Of a stretch of DNA of 25,399 nucleotides, positions 5,744 through 13,515 are shown piece by piece. The stretch comes from a virus. A program made the position numbers and the translations under genes. How positions within the stretch are numbered: the first letter of the stretch is position 1; every line of letters begins with the position of its first letter. The stretch covers positions 1 to 25,399 of the IMG/VR virus record IMGVR_UViG_3300024318_000014; one strand, given 5' to 3'. A model generated the notes under the pieces. The model had not been told where the DNA came from. It did no database searches and saw only the letters and a list, made by a program, of their open reading frames with translations.

Positions 5744-7695
5744 TATCCCTCATTTTCTGAGATTCTTTTTGCCCAGGATACCATAGCAGCACCACCCCAT
5801 AGATTGTATGCTACATAGCCTTTGTCTTTCCAGGGAGTATCTTTAAACTTCGGATCTATTTTAGCGTTATCCTCGTGACGTGCTAAAAAGCTGTTAACCC
5901 TCTTGACAGTTGATAAACTGAGCGCCTCTCTGTTAGCTAACTGCGATGCTCTCTGCCAGCCTGTGGGTGTCCCAGCAGTCACCTCATCTCTGCCATATTT
6001 ATCACGCCACTCAATCATCCTACGAGCGTTATTAGTAGCGCCTTGAGGATAGTCTTTAAAGGTTTCCTCTTTTGTTTCTATTGAGTTGTAATCTATTGGC
6101 TCGTTATTACCAGCCTCTCTCCTTTGAGCTGCATAGAACTCATCTAGGCGATTGTTTTTAGCCGCCTCATATTCAGAGTGAGTAGCAAAAGGCATATAGA
6201 CAGTAGAGCCATTGAATAAATGCTCATGGTATCCAGTACCGCCCATCTCTATAGCTCTAGCTTGAGCCTCCTCTATGGTAGTGTATGTATCAACTGTATT
6301 AATCACAGCTGACTTGAATAGTTTACTTATATCAAGGTCCAAACTCTTTGGCTCGGCTTCTGGTATAATCTCACCTCCAATAGGTAATAGATTAGCTGGT
6401 ACATAGTAGTCATTTAGATTCTCGTTTTCATCATCCATACCATAAGACATAGCCGCTCTTTTTTCGTTTGGCGTAATCCACCAGGCTTGACTCATTTGCC
6501 CTACCACCTTATCCATTTCCTCCTGGAGTTCTGGAATGGAGCTATAATCAAAGTCAATATAGATCTTATCGCCATACTGAGGCGCTAGCCATCTGTTCAG
6601 CTCATCTCTAATTTTATTAAGCTCTGGAATAACAGCATTTTGATAGAGTGCCTTTTTAGCCTCTTTCATATTGTTGTAAGTAGTGCTGTCTGTATTGTTT
6701 AGCAGTTGTACTGGTACATTATAGATATTACAAAGATCTTTTATAGTAGCGTTGTACTGCTCTATGAGTGATAGATCAGAGGCGTTTAATCCAAAGTTTA
6801 CCCAGCTTAGTTTTTTAGGCGTAATGATAACATCCCCAGCATTATCGCTGCCCTGGTATTGTTGGCGGAATTTATCCTTTAGCTGTTTAGCCTGGACCTC
6901 GTTTAGATCACCCTCATCAGACATTAGGATACCTCTAGCAGTTTGATTCTGTAGGTATTTAACGCCAGTAGTTAATGCCTGGTTATTAGCATCCATTACT
7001 CTGAGTCCAGCCTTGAGAGGTGACATTCCGTAAAGGTGTGATCCTGTGCCATCATAGTAGAGGTTTGGATCTTTGATGTGGCATACCTCCTCTGCTGGGA
7101 TTCTGTACGTTCCGTTGTACTCTAGCGTGTACTCTTTAACTGGCTCCATAATACCGCCAGAATTAATCTCTACTTTCTGAGAGGGCAATATGTACAGCTC
7201 CTTGTATTTGCCAACTCCAGCACCAGTATCTGGTCCGATTCCATAGATGTATCTATTTCCAGTAAGTTTACCGAAAGCTATGATCTCTTGGATCCAGGAG
7301 TTGTATGATTGCGCTGGGTTAGGTCGATCTAGAAGTTGGTGGAGTTCGGTGTCCTCTAGTTCTACCAGCGCTTTTTTCTGTAGCATCTTAGCCTGGAGTA
7401 CTGTATTGGAATTAAACTCTCCAGAGGTAAGCGCTTTGTACCTTTTAAGATCATTTGATTTCTGAACCTCGTAAACCTGGAAAGGAATATTAGTCGCTGA
7501 CTTAGTGATCAGATTAATGATTGAGTAAATTGTGGCGTTATATCTATAGCCTTTGTCTATGTAGGTATCATCATTCTCTGGATTCCAGACAAGTGTATCG
7601 CCTAGATAATTATAGATTGCTTTATTGAAATCTATGTGAGTTTTTTGTGCGCTTTTAGAAACAAGGTTTTTGAATCTATCTAAGATACTAGCCAT
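5743..7695 (-). CDS. portal protein (HK97 type) with a long C-terminal extension
   Basis: 650 aa from ATG 7695; a start three codons upstream uses TTG and is less likely. Residues 1 to about 440 form an HK97-type portal (Phage_portal): NATIYSIINLITKSATNIPF, GNRYIYG, LYGMSPLKAG, LYNVPVQLLN-type stretch and TTYNNMKEAKKALYQN. Portal rings thread DNA in and out of the head. Residues about 450-650 are not part of a standard portal (usually 400-450 aa). They contain GGTGYHEHLFNGSTVYMPFATH (about 485-507) and a module with TPTGWQRASQLANRE, VNSFLARHED and YNLWGGAAMVSWAKR (about 575-645) that resembles a domain seen in other phage structural proteins next to proteases or portals. Its role is unknown to me. 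Confidence 0.9.
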   Translation of the reverse strand: MASILDRFKNLVSKSAQKTHIDFNKAIYNYLGDTLVWNPENDDTYIDKGYRYNATIYSIINLITKSATNIPFQVYEVQKSNDLKRYKALTSGEFNSNTVLQAKMLQKKALVELEDTELHQLLDRPNPAQSYNSWIQEIIAFGKLTGNRYIYGIGPDTGAGVGKYKELYILPSQKVEINSGGIMEPVKEYTLEYNGTYRIPAEEVCHIKDPNLYYDGTGSHLYGMSPLKAGLRVMDANNQALTTGVKYLQNQTARGILMSDEGDLNEVQAKQLKDKFRQQYQGSDNAGDVIITPKKLSWVNFGLNASDLSLIEQYNATIKDLCNIYNVPVQLLNNTDSTTYNNMKEAKKALYQNAVIPELNKIRDELNRWLAPQYGDKIYIDFDYSSIPELQEEMDKVVGQMSQAWWITPNEKRAAMSYGMDDENENLNDYYVPANLLPIGGEIIPEAEPKSLDLDISKLFKSAVINTVDTYTTIEEAQARAIEMGGTGYHEHLFNGSTVYMPFATHSEYEAAKNNRLDEFYAAQRREAGNNEPIDYNSIETKEETFKDYPQGATNNARRMIEWRDKYGRDEVTAGTPTGWQRASQLANREALSLSTVKRVNSFLARHEDNAKIDPKFKDTPWKDKGYVAYNLWGGAAMVSWAKRISENEG

Positions 7696-7718
7696 CCAAT
7701 ACAAAAATTTTAATTATA

Positions 7719-7726
7719 CAAAAATA
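7719..7726 (-). promoter_or_regulatory. possible -7 box (TATTTTTG) before the portal gene
   Basis: The minus strand reads TATTTTTG just after the large-terminase stop and 23 nt before ATG 7695. No TTTG is at the proper -33 distance, and the region is AT-rich, so a chance match is possible. Confidence 0.3.
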
Positions 7727-7730
7727 GTAA

Positions 7731-8912
7731 TTATATTACAAAGAAATCATTACGCTTACTGTATTGCGAATAAACGCCATATCTGATGCAGTCCATCTGG
7801 TGATTAAAGCGATCCATAGGCTTGTTTATGATAGTCCCATCCTTTAGCTGCTCCCAGTAATAATTGTGATATTCCTTTATTATATTTTTTGATTCCTGGC
7901 TCACTACTATGTCAAACTCTTTTAGTAGTGATATACCAGCGTTAATTGATCCAGTCCCTTTTACAGCTGGCTTTACATACATTCCTAGGCGTTTCATTTC
8001 CTCTCCACTCTTAGGCTCTGCTGCATCATAGAAAATTAGTGTCTGATCATACCCTAGGCGCTTTAACTCATCTACTATGTCGCTGTTTGTGAGTCCTGTT
8101 TTATAGATTAGTTCGTGAATATAGATAGTATCGCCTTTGCGCACTATATATGATGCTGCTGTAGGATCATTTGTATAACCAAAATCTAATCCTATCACAC
8201 CCTCAGTATCTTTGTCAAACTCTGGAAAGTCCGCCAATGCTTTAAATGTCCAGTTGTTAAATATCTGGCGTGCTGAAAACACAGCCTTTTGTCCCTCACC
8301 AAAGACTCGCCAATAGTCTGGATCACGCTCTCTCATCCGCTCTATCTCAAATACTAGGTCTGAGGATAGAAATTTATTATCCTTGTAGGTGGTTATCCAG
8401 GTGTCACAGTCATCCCTGGGAATAATCTCATCATATATCCAATGCACAGGATCACTAGGGTTAAAGTCTAGAATAATGTAATCAGTACATCTCATATTAA
8501 TTTGGCGAAAGTCCTCCATAGTTAGCTCGTTCGCCTCATTTAAAAATGCTATGTTTCGCTTTCTCCCTCTGATTTTCTGGCTGTCATCGACAGATAGAAA
8601 CTCTACAAGATGCCCATTGTACATAAAGTGTCCCTCTACTTTATTGTGTACAGCGCCATCTAAAAACATTCCTACGTTTTCTGCTATCTCCAGGAAGTCC
8701 CTTTGTACTGATCCTTTGAGTGCTGGTAATGTTTTCCGTACTATTGAAATAACTAAAGGCTGCTCAGACTCTGTAATTAACCAGATAAGGTACTGGCATA
8801 TGGCATAGGTTTTTCCACTCCTGGTCCCACCCTGGTGAACTCTTAGCCTAGCTTTTGATTTTCTAAGCTGTCGAAATTGTTTATTTATTCTCTGGCGCAT
8901 CCTCCTGGTCAT
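7731..8912 (-). CDS. terL: terminase large subunit (ATPase and nuclease)
   Basis: 393 aa. The N-terminal ATPase has Walker A QGGTRSGKT (27-35) and Walker B IAFLNEAN (121-128, catalytic E126). The C-terminal RNase H-like nuclease shows LDFGY (D243), LIFYDAAEP (D296) and MDCIRYG (D374), the expected metal-binding triad. It packages DNA through the portal and cuts concatemers. Length is slightly short but complete. It overlaps the small-subunit gene by 32 nt and precedes the portal gene. The compact form with KxRGRKRNIAFLNEAN resembles the Terminase_3/PBSX-type group, often headful packagers, but the packaging mode cannot be decided here. Confidence 0.95.
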   Translation of the reverse strand: MTRRMRQRINKQFRQLRKSKARLRVHQGGTRSGKTYAICQYLIWLITESEQPLVISIVRKTLPALKGSVQRDFLEIAENVGMFLDGAVHNKVEGHFMYNGHLVEFLSVDDSQKIRGRKRNIAFLNEANELTMEDFRQINMRCTDYIILDFNPSDPVHWIYDEIIPRDDCDTWITTYKDNKFLSSDLVFEIERMRERDPDYWRVFGEGQKAVFSARQIFNNWTFKALADFPEFDKDTEGVIGLDFGYTNDPTAASYIVRKGDTIYIHELIYKTGLTNSDIVDELKRLGYDQTLIFYDAAEPKSGEEMKRLGMYVKPAVKGTGSINAGISLLKEFDIVVSQESKNIIKEYHNYYWEQLKDGTIINKPMDRFNHQMDCIRYGVYSQYSKRNDFFVI

Positions 8913-9267
8913 CGTATTCCGCTGGAACCCATTCGATAACCCTAGATTTTAATCCCCCTGTTTGTTTTATCTCTTGTTTAGTTCCATTGAGCCTATGAGC
9001 CTCATGCTCCTCTGCTATCATTTTCATAGCTGCTATCTGTAGGCTAGGTGTTTCTGAGTTTATCCAATTACTCAGCATCTTAGTTTTTTTAGAAACTCTC
9101 ATTTCCTCTACTGCCTTTTTTATAGCGTTCGATTCGTTAAGTTCTAAAGCATAAAAGGTAGTTTTAGAACAAGGTAAAAACGCCACTATATGCTCTATAA
9201 ACATCAGTTTGTGTTTATCTATAGCTGCCAGAGCTTTTTTCTCAAGTTCTTTTTTATCGTATGCCAT
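8881..9267 (-). CDS. terS: terminase small subunit-like protein
   Basis: 128 aa. The N-terminal half is helical with a likely helix-turn-helix (FIEHIVAFLPCSKTTFYALE, about residues 23-42), followed by a charged helical stretch and an acidic C-terminus (PAEYDDQEDAPENK). This matches the layout of small terminases: DNA recognition, oligomerisation, large-subunit contact. The decisive support is position: it overlaps the large-subunit gene by 32 nt in the same direction. Shares one base with the preceding 55-aa gene (TAATG). Confidence 0.8.
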   Translation of the reverse strand: MAYDKKELEKKALAAIDKHKLMFIEHIVAFLPCSKTTFYALELNESNAIKKAVEEMRVSKKTKMLSNWINSETPSLQIAAMKMIAEEHEAHRLNGTKQEIKQTGGLKSRVIEWVPAEYDDQEDAPENK

Positions 9268-9434
9268 TATTTATTATCTGTAAACCAATGAATATTAAAC
9301 CCAAATAAGAATATAAAAAACTGTATAGTATGCCTTTTATCATCCGCTACAACCTCTATCATTTCAATTTCCTCATTAGAGTAGTTTATTCCTACCATAA
9401 CTCCATAGATCGGAAAAAAATCAATTTGGATCAT
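9267..9434 (-). CDS. 55-aa hypothetical protein before the terminase
   Basis: ATG at 9434, overlapping the end of the upstream nuclease gene by 14 nt; stop TAA at 9269-9267 shares a base with the small-terminase ATG. The protein starts MIQIDFFPIYGVMVGINYSN, has a central acidic part (EEIEMIEVVADD) and a hydrophobic, aromatic C-terminal part (IQFFIFLFGFNIHW). It is too short and aromatic to be a clear membrane protein; it may be a small soluble beta protein. The overlaps on both sides argue that it is translated. Family unknown. Confidence 0.6.
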   Translation of the reverse strand: MIQIDFFPIYGVMVGINYSNEEIEMIEVVADDKRHTIQFFIFLFGFNIHWFTDNK

Positions 9435-10161
9435 TGTTTAATTTATTATACAAAAATAGGTAAAAATCCCAGATAGCTTGCTGATAGTTTTTAGGATCAT
9501 GCAGCTTATTAGTTGTATGAGCTACGCCATCAACTGTATAAACTAGGATAAACTGCCCATCTCTAGGCTTTGGATAAATTCTAATATTATTTTCATCGCA
9601 CCATTTAAATGCTTTATAATGCTCCTCCTGGGTGTTTACTGTTGGCTGTTTGTATTGTTGTTTTCTAGGCATAGTTTCTAGTATTTCAAGTGATTGTATT
9701 GGTTTTAACTCGTTATGGGAAACAAAAACAGTATCACCATAACCATAATTTTTTATTTTGTGATTATTGTCAATGTAGCCTCTGGTGGTGTATCCTACAA
9801 ATTCTAGCATTTGGTTTTTATACCAGGTGAGAATATAATACTCAGCGTGTTTACGTTTGTACTGAGTCACAGGAAACATTAAATTAGGTTTGTTTTTACT
9901 ATCAGAACATTTTACCTGGATCCCATAATCAAAGTCAGTTCCATCATCGCCTACTCCTATTGTGTCTATGTTCATTTTTAGTCCGCTGTATCTAGCAAAC
10001 CCTACCTCTCCTAGCATACCCAGATAGGATCTGTAGAGATGCTCTTTGCCCTCAAAAAAGTTTTGACTGTTTTTAGTATCAGTACAGCCTACGCTATAGG
10101 ATTTAATAATTGCCACCCATTTGGCTAGTAAATGATCTCGCTCTGATATTTTTATAGTCAT
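9421..10161 (-). CDS. PD-(D/E)XK nuclease-like protein next to the terminase
   Basis: 246 aa. A PD-(D/E)XK-type core can be read: GMLGEVGFARYSG with E52, then DDGTDFDYG with D76 and IQVKCS with Q82 and K84 (E-x23-D-x5-Q-x-K). The N-terminal 45 residues are helical and the C-terminal 100 residues form a separate charged/aromatic region (FKWCDENNIRIYPKPRDG..., about 188-206) that I do not recognise. Located between the primase-helicase gene and the terminase genes. Possible roles: concatemer trimming in packaging (as HNH nucleases do in other phages), recombination, or host DNA breakdown. The nuclease motif is visible; the role is inference. Confidence 0.6.
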   Translation of the reverse strand: MTIKISERDHLLAKWVAIIKSYSVGCTDTKNSQNFFEGKEHLYRSYLGMLGEVGFARYSGLKMNIDTIGVGDDGTDFDYGIQVKCSDSKNKPNLMFPVTQYKRKHAEYYILTWYKNQMLEFVGYTTRGYIDNNHKIKNYGYGDTVFVSHNELKPIQSLEILETMPRKQQYKQPTVNTQEEHYKAFKWCDENNIRIYPKPRDGQFILVYTVDGVAHTTNKLHDPKNYQQAIWDFYLFLYNKLNNDPN

Positions 10162-10162
10162 A

Positions 10163-11842
10163 TTAAAATGGAACCTGGTCCCTTACTACTGTGAATCTTT
10201 GTTTTTTCTCATCTATTGTTTTATAAACGCCTCCATCTTTAAAGTCTGGAGCTACTGTAAAACTACCCTGTTGTCCATTCTCTTTACGTTTCACCTTTTG
10301 TACATGAATCTGTACAGCATCTGATTTAAATTGAGTCATTTCGCCTAGACTTCTAAATACTGTAATACAATTAAAAGCCTTGTTGAAAAAGTCACTAGAG
10401 CCAGATATATCATAGGGAGTAGGTACTTTGTAATTACCATTGTCATTAGATTCCATTTTTCTAGGGTGTGCTACCAGGAAAAGGTGTGTTTTAGTTTGCT
10501 GACAAAACTGGGTTATTTTAGATAACATTTGCCCTACATAGGAATGATCACGCTGTGCTGAGTGGTCCAGCATATTCCAGGGATCAATTACTAATAAATT
10601 AACTCCTTTTTGAAATACTAAATCTCTAAAAGCATCTAGTATCCCATCCAGGGTTAAATTATCTAGGTCGATCTTTATAAAATAGAAATGCTCCTCTATA
10701 AAGTTTTTAGTTTTATTTAGATCCTCATTAGAGCAATTTCTCTCATTAAGTTTATTAGCCAGGCGTTTTATATGTCCCTCATAGGGAAACGACTCTGGAG
10801 CAAAGAAAGCAGTTCTATGCCCATATTTGACTGCCATATTACAAGCAATCTGATCGACTACATCTGATTTACCAGAGTTTGGTATTCCTGTGACTACAGT
10901 CCAAGATCCCTCAAAATCGACCTTAAAATAATCATCGCTATCACCCAGAGCAATGCTGTAATTTTTAATCCCATAATCATTATAGTTTAAAACATCTTTC
11001 CAAATATCATCAATATTTACCACTCCCTCTAGTGGGAAGTGTTTAGCGGTCTTTAAAATTGTTCTAAGTACCTCAGCACCTTTTTCTGTTAAAACCTCAT
11101 TAGCATCCTTAAAATCGCCAAATTCGATATACTTACAGCGATACTGTCCAAACCTCCTAGCAAGCTCATTCCTAAGAGCTAAACCTGGCTGGTCATTATC
11201 AGTACATAAAACTATCTCTTTTTTATCCTTGAAAAACTCCCAGCAGTTATCTAAATAATCTAGTCTTTGATTGCCTTTAGATGCTCCATTAGGTACTGAG
11301 CAAACAGAATAGATACCAGCCTCATGTAGCGATAGTGCATCCATTTCGCCCTCTACTATGTAGATTTTTTCCATAGTAGCTATGTTATCTAAGCCATAGA
11401 ATATAAGCTCTGCTCCAGATACCATTTTAAAATTTTTCTCAGCATCTCGGAATTTGCAGTTAATGAGTTCGCCCTCCCTGTAGTAATTAAAATTAATTGC
11501 TTTGCGCTTCTTTTGAACCTGGGGAAAAAACTCTATTGACTCTCCCACTTTCCAATGGCTAAGAGTAGCCTCAGAAATACCTCGTTTATTAAACCAGGAA
11601 ATAGTACGATCTGATAAATCTGTTTTAGCCTCTGGAGGTTTTACATACTCCTTTTTTTCCTTGAACTGTACGTTTCCAGACCAGCCACAGTTATGGCAGT
11701 TATAAACTCCTTTTTCTAAATTTATAGATAGGCAAGGATCTTTTTTGTTTTTTCTAGTGTGTGAGCATTTAGGACAGATTACCTTTTGCTCTATGGCGTT
11801 TCCTCTAGGAGTAATGCCAATGTTTAAAAATTCATTTATCAT
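10163..11842 (-). CDS. bifunctional DNA primase-helicase (T7 gp4/Twinkle type)
   Basis: 559 aa with three parts in order. Zinc-binding domain: CPKC (C23, C26) and CHNC (C49, C52). TOPRIM primase core: IYIVEGEMDAL (E164) and VLCTDNDQPG (D215, D217). RecA-like DnaB-type helicase: Walker A GIPNSGKS (319-326), Walker B LLVIDPWN (D420), and the H459 motif LVAHPRK. It unwinds the fork and makes primers, so the phage may not need host DnaB or DnaG. It overlaps the upstream initiator-like gene by 11 nt and ends 1 nt before the next gene. All signature residues are present, so it should be active. No phage DNA polymerase lies in this window. Confidence 0.95.
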   Translation of the reverse strand: MINEFLNIGITPRGNAIEQKVICPKCSHTRKNKKDPCLSINLEKGVYNCHNCGWSGNVQFKEKKEYVKPPEAKTDLSDRTISWFNKRGISEATLSHWKVGESIEFFPQVQKKRKAINFNYYREGELINCKFRDAEKNFKMVSGAELIFYGLDNIATMEKIYIVEGEMDALSLHEAGIYSVCSVPNGASKGNQRLDYLDNCWEFFKDKKEIVLCTDNDQPGLALRNELARRFGQYRCKYIEFGDFKDANEVLTEKGAEVLRTILKTAKHFPLEGVVNIDDIWKDVLNYNDYGIKNYSIALGDSDDYFKVDFEGSWTVVTGIPNSGKSDVVDQIACNMAVKYGHRTAFFAPESFPYEGHIKRLANKLNERNCSNEDLNKTKNFIEEHFYFIKIDLDNLTLDGILDAFRDLVFQKGVNLLVIDPWNMLDHSAQRDHSYVGQMLSKITQFCQQTKTHLFLVAHPRKMESNDNGNYKVPTPYDISGSSDFFNKAFNCITVFRSLGEMTQFKSDAVQIHVQKVKRKENGQQGSFTVAPDFKDGGVYKTIDEKKQRFTVVRDQVPF

Positions 11843-12551
11843 TATTTGGTTTGTTTGCTAGTAGGCTAAATTCATCCCCTCCGAATTGTAATTTAAATTG
11901 ATCAATTCTGCGGAGTCCAGATTTTGAGTTTGTTTTTCTAAGGGAAAGTAATCCAAAATTAACACCTTTCCAAAAATTATCCTGTTTAGCTTTTTTAATT
12001 AAGTAGTAAAGCTGTCTAGGATTTACTTTATCTTTTTGATCAGCTAGCCTAATTACATTTAGCCAATCAACTTTTATTTTAGTATCCTTTGGGTGAAATT
12101 CCTCTGGGAATAAATTTAAAATATGTTCATAGGCGTTTATATAAAAATCAGAGAATTCTGACACTTTTTTAAAAGTGGCACTATTATTACTTGTATTATT
12201 ATTATTATTATGTATATTATTATTAGGTTTAAACTTTTCTTTAAGCCCCCCTTTAACTTTTCTTTGTACCCCCTTAAACTTTTCTTTAACCCCTATTAGG
12301 TAAATTTCACGCTTTCCATCATGATTTGTTTGTGTTCTAATTAGCGCTTGATCAATCAACTGTGATACCCATTTTGATACAGATACCTCACTAACATTAT
12401 ATAGGTCTGCAAAATATTTATTAGTAGCCCAGCACATTCCTTTTTTATTAGATAGCGCTGTGATTTCACCATAAAGGAGCTTGGAGTTGGCGGTCAGTTT
12501 CTCATTATACCTAACCTCCGCTGGTATTACTGCATAGTAGTTTGGTTTCAT
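11832..12551 (-). CDS. replication initiator-like HTH protein with internal iteron-like repeats
   Basis: 239 aa. Residues about 8-85 form a winged helix-turn-helix of the kind in phage replisome organisers: LTANSKLLYGEITALSNKKG, then WATNKYFADLYNVSEVSVSK (41-60), WVSQLIDQALI. Residues 87-109 are basic (GVKEKFKGVQRKVKGG) and 110-123 is an Asn-rich linker (ten Asn, all AAT). The C-terminal domain (about 128-225) is helical and probably binds partner proteins. Order is like lambda O: DNA-binding N-domain, origin repeats in the linker DNA, interaction C-domain. Directly precedes and overlaps the primase-helicase gene, its likely partner. Function by analogy; see the repeat entry for the origin evidence. 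Confidence 0.75.
   Translation of the reverse strand: MKPNYYAVIPAEVRYNEKLTANSKLLYGEITALSNKKGMCWATNKYFADLYNVSEVSVSKWVSQLIDQALIRTQTNHDGKREIYLIGVKEKFKGVQRKVKGGLKEKFKPNNNIHNNNNNTSNNSATFKKVSEFSDFYINAYEHILNLFPEEFHPKDTKIKVDWLNVIRLADQKDKVNPRQLYYLIKKAKQDNFWKGVNFGLLSLRKTNSKSGLRRIDQFKLQFGGDEFSLLANKPNNDK
12181..12227. other. AT-only tract beside iterons, candidate unwinding element
   Basis: Positions 12181-12227 contain only a few G or C, with many TTA triplets on the plus strand (Asn AAT codons on the minus strand). It lies directly downstream, in the transcription direction, of three iteron-like repeats, the same order as iterons then AT-rich DNA in the lambda origin. Read as a protein this is only an Asn-rich linker, so the constraint on DNA is loose. 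Confidence 0.5.
12228..12293 (-). repeat. three tandem iteron-like repeats inside the initiator gene (candidate origin)
   Basis: On the minus strand the 11-mer AAAGAAAAGTT occurs three times, at 12287-12277, 12265-12255 and 12242-12232, spaced 22 and 23 nt, each followed by A/T-rich bases and preceded by G4-6 with similar flanks. Spacings of 22 and 23 nt are not multiples of three, so the middle copy is read in a different frame from the outer two; the nucleotide repeat is therefore not a by-product of a protein repeat. A period near two helical turns, in the gene of a DNA-binding initiator and next to an AT tract, fits an origin of lambda type. Confidence 0.65.
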
Positions 12552-12554
12552 TTG

Positions 12555-12806
12555 TTATGCTTTTTCCACTAAATTTTTTACCTGGTCACAAAATGTACGA
12601 ATATCGCCAAAGATTCTTTGGAATTCCGCCAAAGTAATTTTGTTATCATCGAATAACTCCCAAAGCGTTTCAATCAGTAGATCATACTCAGCTCTAGTCA
12701 TCCTCCCTACATACTCATAACGCACAGTAACATCATCTACAGTAGTGGTAGTGCGCCACATTCGCTGATCAATTTCGTTCCAGTAAACATTTCTATAATC
12801 ACTCAT
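12555..12806 (-). CDS. 83-aa hypothetical protein
   Basis: ATG at 12806, overlapping the VRR-NUC gene's stop by 8 nt, and ending 3 nt before the initiator gene's start. The N-terminus is polar and beta-like (MSDYRNVYWNEIDQRMWRTT), then a helical, acidic C-terminal half with hydrophobic faces (LLIETLWELFDDNKITLAEF, about 44-63). No cysteine pairs, signal peptide or membrane segment. Family not recognised. Its place next to the initiator and helicase suggests a replication accessory role, for example a loader or modulator, but this is only position. Confidence 0.6.
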   Translation of the reverse strand: MSDYRNVYWNEIDQRMWRTTTTVDDVTVRYEYVGRMTRAEYDLLIETLWELFDDNKITLAEFQRIFGDIRTFCDQVKNLVEKA

Positions 12807-13173
12807 AACTCATAAAATTATCAATAATTTCTTTTGCAGCATCAAACGAATTACACCAATGCGCATCCCAGGAGGCATTTTTAAGCCTCTCTAAGCAATT
12901 AAACTGGTTTTCTGTAGGTTTGTTATATCCAACTTTTAATTCGAGCGCTAAACCGCTGTATTTGCTTTTTGATGCAAAAACTAAAATATCTGGTATTCCA
13001 GCCACTCCGCCTAAATATTTAAACTTGTAGCGTTCAAATGGCGAGCGCTTACCCTCATTAGGTACATGAATAGCAAAAGCTCCAGGATATTGCATTTTAA
13101 TGTAATTCATAACGCTGTTTTGAAGTCGGTCCTCTTTTGTCAAATATTTTTCGAATGGATTTTTTGTCGGCAT
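12799..13173 (-). CDS. VRR-NUC domain nuclease
   Basis: 124 aa, close to the size of the stand-alone VRR-NUC family (PD-(D/E)XK superfamily; stand-alone members can act on Holliday junctions). Motifs: LQNSVMNYIKMQYPG at the N-terminus, HVPNEGKRS (36-44), GIPDILVF with D62, ALELKVG with E78 and K80, and the downstream Q90. All expected catalytic positions are present, so it is probably an active structure-specific nuclease resolving branched DNA before packaging. Its start ATG (13173) lies inside the end of the DnaA-like gene, a 77-nt overlap in another frame. It overlaps the next small gene by 8 nt. Confidence 0.85.
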   Translation of the reverse strand: MPTKNPFEKYLTKEDRLQNSVMNYIKMQYPGAFAIHVPNEGKRSPFERYKFKYLGGVAGIPDILVFASKSKYSGLALELKVGYNKPTENQFNCLERLKNASWDAHWCNSFDAAKEIIDNFMSYE

Positions 13174-13513
13174 ATCTTAAATAACCTGGATGAATATATT
13201 TAGGCACTGTTGCTTTAGGAATTTTCCAATCATTTGATTTTAACAAACTTACCTGTCCAAACAAAGTTATATAATGTTTTTTAAATTCTGGATCAGTTTG
13301 TAACAAATCTCTGCAACTTCTAATATTGTGTAATGCTGAGGCGTGATCTCTTTCAACACTTCTGCCAATCTCTGCTAGTGATTTTTTAGTAAAATTTCTG
13401 CATAATCCAAAATAAATTTTTCTAGCATCTACTAAATGCCTTTTTCTAGATCTAACATTTATAAAAAAACCGAAATGATTTTCAACTTTAGTTTTAATTT
13501 GTTGTAATTCCAT
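13097..13513 (-). CDS. stand-alone DnaA domain IV-like DNA-binding protein
   Basis: 138 aa. Residues about 20-70 match the DNA-binding domain IV of DnaA (Bac_DnaA_C): RKRHLVDARKIYFGLCRNFT, then SLAEIGRSVERDHASALHNI with the DnaA-signature RDH at 55-57 (normally RDHTTV). There is no AAA+ domain. The C-terminal 60 residues are basic and not recognised. It may bind DnaA boxes in host or phage DNA, either to redirect the host initiator or to compete with it. The last 77 nt overlap the VRR-NUC gene. The ATG at 13513 follows 2 nt after the stop of the RecE-like gene. Confidence 0.85.
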   Translation of the reverse strand: MELQQIKTKVENHFGFFINVRSRKRHLVDARKIYFGLCRNFTKKSLAEIGRSVERDHASALHNIRSCRDLLQTDPEFKKHYITLFGQVSLLKSNDWKIPKATVPKYIHPGYLRYADKKSIRKIFDKRGPTSKQRYELH

Positions 13514-13515
13514 AG

